This document shows positions 38,401 to 50,400 of a DNA stretch of 64,000 bases, piece by piece. A program made the translations under genes and the position numbers. Source of the stretch: Antedon mediterranea (Eukaryota > Echinodermata > Crinoidea > Comatulida > Antedonidae); NCBI RefSeq assembly GCF_964355755.1, contig NC_092678.1, positions 7,970,922 through 8,034,921 on the forward strand, given 5' to 3'. Within the stretch, counting starts at the first letter, position 1. Each line of letters starts with the position of its first letter. The notes under the pieces are model-generated. The model saw nothing but the letters and a program-made list of their open reading frames with translations. It made no database searches and was not told where the DNA came from.

Positions 38401-41400
38401 AATTTCTACATTCCTGTACATTATACAGTAGTTATACTGCATGTACTCTATTTTATGTACTTTAGTGATGTACAAAATATACTATGTTAAAATAAAAATG
38501 TGGTAAATATATTTAAATGACTTATTTTCACAAAAGAAAATTTTACACCAAATTCAAATTGTTTGTTCGCAACCATGCAATAGATGTATTATCTAATTTG
38601 TAACACATATTTAGTATCTTACACAAATAAATAGTTCAATTATTTTAAAATTGTTGCTTTTTAAATTGGTTTTAAAGTAAATAATCATTGAATCATAAAG
38701 TACATATTAGTCCATTATTACAATTGAACTTACAATACATGCACTGTATTGTATCAACATTTTAATGTCAAAATATAAAATATATATTAAATAATTTTTA
38801 TTCTCATAAAACAAAATCACTACATAAACAAATACCGTAATTATTATAATGATATTTATATAGTGATTGATTTTGAATTATTATTATTATTTTTAATTAT
38901 TATGTATTACACAAAAATAAAGTTCATTCATGGTGGATGAACTAAAAACTATTGATTTATAAAGATATTTTGATTAGATCACAAAGTGTACAATTATGTA
39001 ACAATAATAATCCATTATCATTGCTTAACCAACAATGTAAAATAATTTTATATTTAATTTCTAAATTAAAACCAAATTGTAAAAGTAAGCAAACATAAGC
39101 AATATACTTACAGTGTTTCCAATGCTGTCAAACCAGCAAATACATTGGCTGGTAATGTACTTATTTGGTTACTGTACAAAGACCTTAAAAGTAAAAAGAA
39201 TGCACAGTATAAGTAAATCACAATATCCAAGCTGTTTTTAAATTATTTTAGTTTTTCTGTCACCTCAAATGTTGAAATGTGTACATTCCTGTACATTATA
39301 CAGTAGTTATACTGCATGTACTCTATTGTATGTACTTTAGTGATGTCAAAATATACTATGTTAAAATAAAAAGGTGATATATTTTAATAACTTATTTTAT
39401 TAAAATAAAATTTCTGCAACAAATTAAAAATTGTTTGTTAGCAACCATATAATAAATTTATTATCTAATATGTAATACAGATTCAGTTTCAGTTGTTATA
39501 TCTTACAAAAATAAATACTTCAATCATGGTGGATACATTTTAAAAATGTTGATTTTAAAATTTGTTTTACTGTAAATAATCATGAAATCATAAAGTACAT
39601 ATTAGTCCATTATTACAATTGAACCTACAATGCATGCATTGTATTGTATCAATATTTTAATGTCAAAATATAAAATATATATTTATATTTTAATAATTTT
39701 TATTTTCTTAAAACAAAATCACTACATAAACAAATACTAATTATTTAGCATAACAATCATTATAATGATGATTTATATTGTAAAATTTTACAATTTCAGA
39801 TTAATTTTGAATTATTATGTATTAATTTTCTAATAATTTTTATTCTCAAGACAAAATTACTACATAAACAAATATTGATTAGGCCTACTTAGAAATATTT
39901 TGTCATTTTTTATATAAATGTGGTAAATATAATTTAATAACTTATTTTCTTAAAATAAAATGTCTTCACCAAATGTAATTGTTTGTTAGCACCCATGTAA
40001 TAAATGTATTATCTAATATGTAATACAGATTCACTTTCAATTGTTATGTCTTACAAAAATAAATAGTTCAATCAGGGTGGATAAATTAAAAAATTGTTGC
40101 TTTTTAAATTGGTTTTTACTGTAAATAATCATAAGGTACATATTATTAGTCCATTATTACAATTGATCATACAATACATGCATTGTATTGTATCAATATT
40201 TTATTTTAATGTCAAAATATAAAATATATTTATATTTTAATAATTTTTATTCTCATAAAACAAAATCACTACATAAACAAATACTAATTATTTAGCATAA
40301 CAATCATTATAATGATATTTATATTGTGAAATTTTACATTTAAGATTAATTTTGAATTATTATGTATTACACAAAAATAAAGTTCATTCATGTTGGATGA
40401 ACTAAAAACTAGTGATTTATAAAGATATTTTTTATAAGGTCACAAATTGTGAAATTATATAATAATATTAATCCATTATCATTGTTTAACCAACAATTTA
40501 AAATAATTTATAATTTAATTTCTAAATTTAAACCAAATGGGTAAAAGTAAGAAAACATAAGCAATACACTTACAGTGTTTCCAATGCTGTCAAACCAGCA
40601 AATGCATTGGCTGGTAATGTACTTATTTGGTTACTGTACAAATACCTTAAAAGTAAAAAGAATGCACAGTATAAGTAAATCTCAATATCCAAGCTGTTTT
40701 TAAATTATTTTAGTTTTTCTGTCACCTCAAATGTTGAAATTTCTACATTCCTGTACATTATACAGTAGTTATACTGCATGTACTCTATTTTATGTACTTT
40801 AGTGATGTACAAAATATACTATGTTAAAATAAAAATGTGGTAAATATATTTAAATGACTTATTTTCACAAAAGAAAATTTTACACCAAATTCAAATTGTT
40901 TGTTCGCAACCATGCAATAGATGTATTATCTAATTTGTAACACATATTTAGTATCTTACACAAATAAATAGTTCAATTATTTTAAAATTGTTGCTTTTTA
41001 AATTGGTTTTAAAGTAAATAATCATTGAATCATAAAGTACATATTAGTCCATTATTACAATTGAACTTACAATACATGCACTGTATTGTATCAACATTTT
41101 AATGTCAAAATATAAAATATATATTAAATAATTTTTATTCTCATAAAACAAAATCACTACATAAACAAATACCGTAATTATTATAATGATATTTATATAG
41201 TGATTGATTTTGAATTATTATTATTATTTTTAATTATTATGTATTACACAAAAATAAAGTTCATTCATGATGGATGAACTAAAAACTAGTGATTTATAAA
41301 GATATTTTTATTAGATCACAAAGTGTACAATTATGTAACAATAATAATCTATTATCATTGCTTAACCAACAATGTAAAATAATTTTATATTGAATTTCTA

Positions 41401-44400
41401 AATTAAAACCAAATTGTAAAAGTAAGCAAACATAAGTAATATACTTACAGTGTTTCCAATGCTGTCAAACCAGCAAATACATTGGCTGGTAATGTACTTA
41501 TTTGGTTACTGTACAAAGACCTTAAAAGTAAAAAGAATGCACAGTATAAGTAAATCACAATATCCAAGCTGTTTCAAAATTATTTTAGTTTTTCTGTCAC
41601 CTCAAATGTTGAAATGTCTACATTCCTGTACATTATACAGTAGTTATACTGCATGTACTCTATTGTATGTACTTTAGTTATGTCAAAATATATTATGTTA
41701 AAATAAATATGTATATTTTAATAACTTATTTTATTGTCTACAACAAATTAAAATTGTTTGATAGCAACCATATAATAAATGTGTTATCTATAATGTAATA
41801 CAGATTCAGTTTCAATCGTTAGATCTTACAAAAATAAATAGTTCAATCATGGTGAATACATTTTAAAATGTTCACTTTAAAATTATTTTTACTATAAATA
41901 ATCATGAAATCATAAAGTACATATTATTACTCCATTATTACAATTGAACCTACAATACATGCACTGTATTGTATCAATATTTTAATGTCAAAGTATAAAA
42001 TATATATTTATATTTCAATAATTTTTATTCTCATAAAACAAAATCACTAAATAAACAAATATTAATTATTTAGTAAGATTTGTTATAATAATATTTATAT
42101 TGTGACAGTTACAATAAAGATGTATTTTGAATTATTATAATATTATTCAAAAAAATAAAGTTTGTTAAAGTTGGATGATCAAAAAACTATTGATTTTGAA
42201 AGTTTTTTTATAAGATCACAAATTGTGAAATTATATAATAATATTAATCCATTATCATTGTTAAACCAACAATGTAAAATAATTTGTAATTTAATTTCTA
42301 AATTAAAACCAAATTGGTAAAAGTAAGCAAACATAAGCAATATACTTACAGTGTTTCCAATGCTGTCAAACCAGCAAATGCATTGGCTGGTAATGTACTT
42401 ATTTGGTTCCAGCTCAAATCCCTTAAAAGTAAAAAGAATGCACAGTATATTTAGTAAATCACAATATCCAAGTTGTTTTAAAATTATTACATTACAGTAC
42501 TTTATGTGGTAAACATATTTTAAATTATTATTTCTAATTCTGCACCAAATGTTATACAGATTCACTTTCAATTGTTATATTTTACAACAATAAATAATTC
42601 AATCATAGTAGATACATTTAAAAAAAAATGTTGACTTTAAAGTTCTTTTTACTGTAAATAATTAAATTATGGAATCATAATGTACATGTTAGTCCATTAT
42701 TACAATTGAACCTACAATGCATGTACTCTATTGCATAAAAATGTTAATGTCAAAATATAAAATAATTGGTTATCCGCACTTGGCGGATAACCACTTGTTA
42801 TTGTCAGGATCTTTTTTTTTTTCTATCTTATTCTTCTTTCTTTCCCAGAATTTTGTGTCACGTGTATCTCATATTCTTATCAACATTACATCGTATAACT
42901 TTGTCAGAAGATTGACCTTTAACTGTAGAAGTCCAGGACATTTCGTTTTTCCACTTTAGAGTCGCGCAGCGTAAGTTACGCGCAATTTGATGAATTTCAA
43001 TGATTGATCATAGATTAAAAACCAAAAGTCATTTTATATTGACGCTTGGTGAAAATTTAAGTCATATCAAGAGCAAACTTTCTATGGATTAAAAATGGCA
43101 TGTTTCACAAAAAGTTACGCGCGCACGCACGTTTAAAATTTCAGAATGCGAAAAATCAATTTCTAATCAACTTTCTACGCATTTCATGTCATTTTAAGCA
43201 TGTCAAAAATTCCCACGTGAGCGCATAATTTTACGCGCGCGGTGCGCATGTAGCGCTAAAAACCTCTTTTTTCGCATGATTTATGTTTTTCGAGTCTTTT
43301 CTAGTAATTTGACCAATTTTCTAACAATTTCGATTTAAAATCACGTCATACGAGCACGTCAAATTGGACAATTTGCGCACGTTTTGATGAAAAAGTTAAA
43401 AAAACAGTCATAGATTCTAAACTACGCGGTGAACTTTTTTTTAATTACATATTCTGGAAGTTGATGAGTTGTAGATATCGGATCATGGATCAATATGGCT
43501 AACTAGACATTGTGACGTCATCATATGGCCACTCTAATATAAAATATAGGATTTTTGTCTTTTTCGTCATAGCTCATCACATTTAATTCCTTTTTCCATT
43601 TCCCTCCGTTTTTATATTGTCTTGTTCAATCATTTATCTTTCGCATGATATCATGATTAAAACGTTTTCTGGAAGCTATTGGATTGTAGATACGAATTCA
43701 TGTGAATATTTTGCCAATTAGATGTTGTGACGTCATCATATGGCTAGTTGAGTTCAAAAAGTCATATTTTCATCTCTTGCGTAAAAGTTCATTGCGTTTA
43801 AACGAGAGCGCATCTCACTTTTATAATTATCTTCTAAAATTGTTATCTTTATATGTCAATTTGATGACGTCAATGTGTTAATAATTGGATTTAAAAGATG
43901 GGTCTCGTAATTTCGTCTATGCTACACTGTATATAACATATAGGCCTACAGTTTTTTCTGTAAATACTGTAATATGCTGTATGCTACATAATAGGTACAA
44001 TTCAGCACTGTAAACATATTTATTTCATGTCATAGGATGGCATAATAATTGTCGAGGTTCATATGGTTAAGTATGTGCATGTTGCGTTTGCGCGGATAAC
44101 CCGAACTCGTCAAAGTGATGAGTTCAAATCTAGTTATATATTTATATTTTAATAATTTTTATTCTCACAAGACAAAATTAATACATAAGCAAAGTAGAAA
44201 AAATGAAGTTCTTTCATGTTGGATGAACTAAAAACTAGTGATTCATAAAGATATTTTTTATAAGGTCACAAATTGTGAAATTATAGAATAATATTAATCC
44301 ATTATCATTGTTTAACCAACAATATAAAATAATTTATAATTTAATTTCTAAATTAAAACCAAATTGATAAAAGTTTGCAAACATAAGCAATACACTTACA

Positions 44401-47400
44401 GTGTTTCCAATGCTGTCAAACCATCAAATGCATTTTCTGATAATGTACTTATTTGGTTATAGCTTAAATCCCTTAAAAGTAAAAAGAATGCACAGTATAA
44501 GTAAATCACAATATCAAAGCTGTTTTAAAATTATTACATTACTTTATGTGGTAAACATATTTTAAATTATTATTTCTAATTCTGCACCAAATGTTATACA
44601 GATTCACTTTCAATTGTTATATTTTACAACAATAAATAATTCAATCATAGTAGATACATTTAAAAAAAATGTTGACTTTAAAGTTCTTTTTACTGTAAAT
44701 AATTAAATTATGGAATCATAATGTACATGTTAGTCCATTATTACAATTGAACCTACAATGCATGTACTCTATTGCATAAACATTTTAATGTCAAAATATA
44801 AAATAATTATATAGTTATATTTTAATAATTTTTATTCTCACAAGACAAAATTAATACATAAGCAAAGCAGAAAAAATGAAGTTCTTTCATGTTGGATGAA
44901 CTAAAAACTAGTGATTCATAAAGATATTTTTTATAAGATCACAAATTGTGAAATTATAGAATAATTTTAATCCATTATCATTGTTTAACCAACAATGTAA
45001 AATAATTTGTAATTTAATTTCTAAATTTAAACCAAATGGGTAAAAGTAAGCAAACATAAGAAATACACTTACAGTGTTGTCAATGCTGTCAAACCAGCAA
45101 ATGCATTGGCTGGTAATGTACTTATTTGGTTATTGCTCAAATACCTTAAAAGTAACAAGAATGCACAGTATAAGTATAATCACAATATCCAAGCTGTTTT
45201 TAAATTATTTTAGTTTTTCTGTCACCTCAAATGTTGAAATGTCTACATTCCTGTACATTATACAGTAGTTATACTGCATGTACTCTATTGTATGTACTTT
45301 AGTGATGTCAAAATATACTATGTTAAAATAAAAATGTATATTTTAATGTATATTTTATTAAAAAAGAATGTCTACAACAAATTAAAATTGTTTGTTACCA
45401 ACCAACCAACCAACCATATAATAAATGTATTATCTAATATGTAATACAGATTCAGTTTCAATTGTTATATGTTACAAAAATATATACTTCAATCATGGTG
45501 GATAAATTACAAATAAAAATAATGTTGATTTTAAAATTCTTTTTACTGTAAATAATCATGAAATCATAAGGTACATGTTATTAGTCCATTATTACAATTG
45601 ATCCTACAATACATGCACTGTATTGTATCAATATTTTAATGTCAAAATATAAAATATATATTTATATTTCAATAATTTTTATTCTCATAAAACAAAATCA
45701 CTACATAACCAAATAGTAATTATTTAGTATAACAATCATTATAATGATATTTATATTGTCAAATTTTACATTTAAGATTAATTCAGAATTATTATGTATT
45801 ACACATAGCAACTATATAATAATGTATTATCTAATACAAAAAAAAATAAATAGTTCAATCATGGTGGATACATTTTAAAAATGTTGATTTTAAAATTGGT
45901 TTTACTGTAAATAATTATGAAATCATAAAGTACATATTATTAGTCCATTATTACAATTGATCCTACAATACATGCACTGTATTATATCAATATTTAATGT
46001 CAAAATATATATTTATATTTTATTAATTTTTATTATCATAAAGCAAAAATCACTAAATAAACAAATACTAATTATTTAGTAACATTTGTTATAATAATAT
46101 TTATATTGTGACAGTTACAATAAAAATGTATTTTGAATTATTATAATATTATTCAAAAAAATAAAATTTGTTAATGTTGGATGAGCAAAAAACTATTGAT
46201 TTTTAAAGTTTTTTTATAAGATCACAAATTGTGAAATTATATAATAATATTAATCCATTATCATTTCTTAACCAACAATGTAAAATAATTTGTAATTTAA
46301 TTTCTAAATTAAAACCAAATTGGTAAAAGTAAACAAACAGAAGCAATACACTTACAGTCTTTCCAATGCTGTCAAACCAACAAATGCATTGGCTGGTAAT
46401 GTACTTATTTGGTTAGTGTACAAATTCCTTAAAAGTAAAAAGAATGCACAGTATAAGTAAATCACAATATCAAAGCTGTTTTAAAATTATTTTAGTTTTT
46501 CTGTCACCTCAAATGTTGAAATGTCTACATTCCTGTACATTATACAGTAGTTATACTGCATGTACTCTATTGTATGTACTTTAGTGATGTCAAAATATAC
46601 TATGTTAAAATAAAAATGTATATTTTATTAAAATAAAATATCTACAACAAATTAAAATTGTTTGGTAGCAACCATATAATAAATGTGTTATCTATATGTA
46701 ATTCAGATTCAGTTTCAATTGTTAGATCTTACAAAAATAAATAGTTTAATCATGGTGGATACATTTTAAAAATTTTGATTCTAAAATTTGTTTTACTGTA
46801 AATAATCATGAAATCATAAAGTATATATTATTAGTCCGTTATTACAATTGATCCTACAATGCATGCACTGTATTGTATCAATATGTTAAAGTCAAAATAT
46901 ATATTTATATTTTATTTCTAAATGGTAAATATAATTATTTAAAAAAAATTATTTTTGCAAATCAATTATTTGTAGCAACCACATAATAAATGTATAATCA
47001 AATATGTTAAACAGGTTCAATTTAAATTGTTACAAAAATAAATAGTTCAATCATGGTGGATAAATTTAAGAATTGTTGTTTTAAAATTATTTTTACTATA
47101 AATAATCATGAAATCATAAAGTACACATTAGTCCATTATTACAATTGAACCTACAATGCATGCATTGTATTGTGTCAACATTTAATTGATGCCAAAATAA
47201 AAATTATTAAAAGTAAATATTCATCTCAAAACGTATGAATGTATAGTTCTACGTGATATTGTTCACTATAGGTTTAATTAAGGTACTCTGCACCTTATAT
47301 CTTAATTTGGGTTTTATTTAGCGTGATCCCTTTGTTCTTATAATTATGTGATGCCACTGCCCTTTTTTAACACTCAAACAAATAAAGACTTGGTTATACT

Positions 47401-50400
47401 TATCGGTGTGATAAATGTTTATTTATTGAAGTCCGTGACATTTGTTGAATTTGAATAAAATTATCAATTTTTATTCTCACAAGAAAAAATTACTACATAA
47501 TACTAGTTATTCAGTAACAATGATTATGATATTTATATTGTGAAATTATACAATAAAGGATTTTGAATTATTATATCTTCCAAAAAAAAAATTTCACTCA
47601 TGAACAAGAATGTGAATTGTTTTTAGAGTTATTTTTATAAGTATAAATAATTATAATAACATTACATAATATGAATCCACTATTATCAATGTAAAATAAT
47701 GTGCAATTGTATTCATAAATTAAAAACAAACTGGTTAAAATAATCAAACATGTAAAGTTGCCCTTGTTCCACACACAATAGAATCACAAAAAAACTGGTC
47801 AAAAGGAGACTTTTCGATGATAAAAATATAAAAATCACAAATACAAACAATATAGTTTAAACTAGCAAATGTGAAAAACTAAAAAAATAGAAATAATTCA
47901 GAGCATTCCACTCTCATTTAGGATGTACACGTCACATTACTTATTTTAACTACCTTTTGTATACTGTATATTCCAAGATTATTGACCTATTCGGAGCATG
48001 CACAGTATAAGTAAAATACAATATCCAAGCTGTATTTAAATAATTTTAGTTTTTCTGTCACCTCAAATTTTGAAATGTCTACATTCCTGTACATTATACA
48101 GTAGTTATACTGCATGTACTCTAGTGTATGTACTTTAGTTATGTCAAAATATACTATGTTAAAATAATTAATGTTATTTATAGTCTACTATCAAATTACG
48201 TAAAATGTCGTATACGGAAATTGACCAGATTACTGATGAAACGACCTAAATATACTGTAGACCGCCACAAGACCAGTAGTTCCACATTAACAAATTCCAC
48301 CCACTCCCCCTCTGTTCAATATTATCATGATTCTGCTTTATAAATAGCATGGACCTATATTATCTAAGAAATATAAATTGTAGATTTTGCTCACTGTATG
48401 ACATTAATTTAGTAAAAGTTACTTACAATCTTGTTATTGGATCATACACATTGTAATTAACAAGCTCCGTATGTATATTTGCATTCCATTGAGTACATCT
48501 AGTGTTATTATAACAACTTGCTGAGTAACACGTCCGGACATTACATGTGCAATGTCTTGGGCATCCGACTATAATGATTTTGTTAAAGAAAAACAAAAGC
48601 AGTAAATAATATAATTCAGTAGGCTAATTCATGTAAAACAACAACATTATCAAGTACTTTATTTCTATCTTACATAGTAGAGATAATGATGAATACTGGT
48701 GGTGTTATAACAATGAGTATTTTAAAGAGGAACATAAATTCTTATAATTCGATACAGGTGAAATAAAAATATATTATATGTAAACTTCAATATTACACTG
48801 TTTAATTTAATGGTATTGTTTATTTCGTCGTGTTAAACAATGGAATATTTAATATATAAGGAAAATAAGCGACGCCAAATGTAGCTTTAACTTTTTTTTC
48901 TCTCTAAATGGGTAAAACTATTGAAAATAGAACTTATTTTTATATAATTAATCCAGTGTATTGTATTATCGTCTGTTAGTACAGACGTTTGTATTTAGTG
49001 TGTCAAATTGTCCTTACTTTGACAAATAACACTAGCATCCTCATCGTGTCCACAATCGTGTACCCTCATTCCATTACATTTTAAACAATTACAATACAAG
49101 TTTAAAACATTTCTTTATTTACATGCTTACTGCTATTAATCTTAGTTGAGTGTTAGTAGCAATTGCAATATTGGCGGCGACCAAAACATGCCGAATCTAC
49201 TCAAAAAGTTACAATCCCCAAAACTAGTACTTTGGAACACACCCTCTTACAAGTTTGGAGCGAAGGGAGGGGAAGCACTGCACTCTCTAGTGACTACACC
49301 CTCTTACACGTTTGGAGCGATAGGAGGGGAAGCACTGCACTCTATAGTGACTACACCCTCTTACACGTTTGGAGCGATGGGAGGGGAAGCACTGCACTCT
49401 GTAGTGACTGCACCCTCTTACACGTTTGGAGCGATGGGAGGAGAGGCACTGAACTCCGTAGTGACAAGATCCTGGTCGAGTATTCGAGGAAACCAGAACA
49501 TTTGAATATAAATGAACATTTTGCAATAATACAGATGGTAAATTTAAGTAGATGTTTTACTGTGATATGATTTATTAAGGTAAAAATTTGTAATTTAATC
49601 TGATACTAAAAAAAATGTTAATTGTATTACTTTAACGAAAACAGGGTGTTGTGTTTGCTTACACCTGAATAATATGTAAATTAGCTTCATATAATAGTAA
49701 TTGTCTCCGTTTTTCTTGTAACCATATAATAGACCTACACAGTAGACACAGTACTGTCTGTCTGCGACGGTTTGCGACGACCGACGACGAAAATGATGTC
49801 ATTTTATTCATAGTAGGCATGCGGGGAAATTGGGAGAACATGAAATCGAATGTGACAAGCGTCAGTCGATTTTCAACTCCAAACGCGTTGAATGCGGAAC
49901 TTTCGGAGCCTCTGCGCATATAAATTTACTTCAGTTAATTGTTACTAACATTCGAACCAATGTTTGTTTAATTTACTAAAACAAAATATTTTAGGTAATC
50001 AACAATTTGTATGTGAAATTAAAATTGAAGCTTTATCTTTAAAAGTTTCCTGATAAAACAAATCTTATCGTCTTAAATGTGAAGTCCGTTCCGATACTAT
50101 TATATACCTTTAAATTATTAAGAAGATGGACCGAGGAAAATTATCTACATTATGGAAATGTGGAAACATAGAGGACATATCTAACTTTATATTCAGTTGA
50201 GATGCATTGCAATGTATAAGAGAAGAACAAATAAAAAAACAAGATTTAATTTAGAATAATGAGTTAGATGTATAGGAAATATTCTGCACCAGTAACAATA
50301 ATGATAAAATGTTATATATTCTGGGAACTACAATAATACTTTAAGGTGTTTTGACAAATTTATAAAATGATTTAAAACTGTACAGCTCGCAGACAGCTTA

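Larger units (their letters stand above)
36560..41234 (-). repeat. Nearly identical 2,337-bp tandem duplication (two LRR units each)
   Basis: The segment from about 36560 to 38897 is repeated from about 38897 to 41234. Exon offsets are exactly preserved (36775 to 39112 and 38237 to 40574, both 2,337). By eye only a handful of differences occur, for example AGTAATATAC at 36761 versus AGCAATATAC at 39098, and GATCCTACAAT versus GATCATACAAT near 37829 and 40166. Ends are approximate because the array itself is repetitive. Confidence 0.9.
34734..48420 (-). repeat. Tandem array of LRR-exon units
   Basis: Eleven units, each one 72-bp LRR exon plus 0.7-2 kb of homologous intron, lie head to tail. 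Landmarks in each unit are AAGCAATACACTTACAGTGT at the donor, AAAAGAATGCACAGTATAAG upstream of the acceptor, TACAGTAGTTATACTGCATG and TAAAGTTCATTCATG. Exon starts are at 34973, 35891, 36775, 38237, 39112, 40574, 41449, 42350, 44400, 45073 and 46356. A decayed unit without an exon occupies about 47450-48150. This shows expansion by unequal exchange of whole exon-intron units. Confidence 0.95.

Noticed and set aside
42179-42571. 130-codon minus frame over an LRR exon
   Set aside because: Reads the LRR exon and its introns in the wrong frame; the 72-bp exon with splice sites is the real feature.
49146-49570. Open frames of 119 and 135 codons on + and 79 on -
   Set aside because: Products of the 57-bp minisatellite; no domain or splice context.
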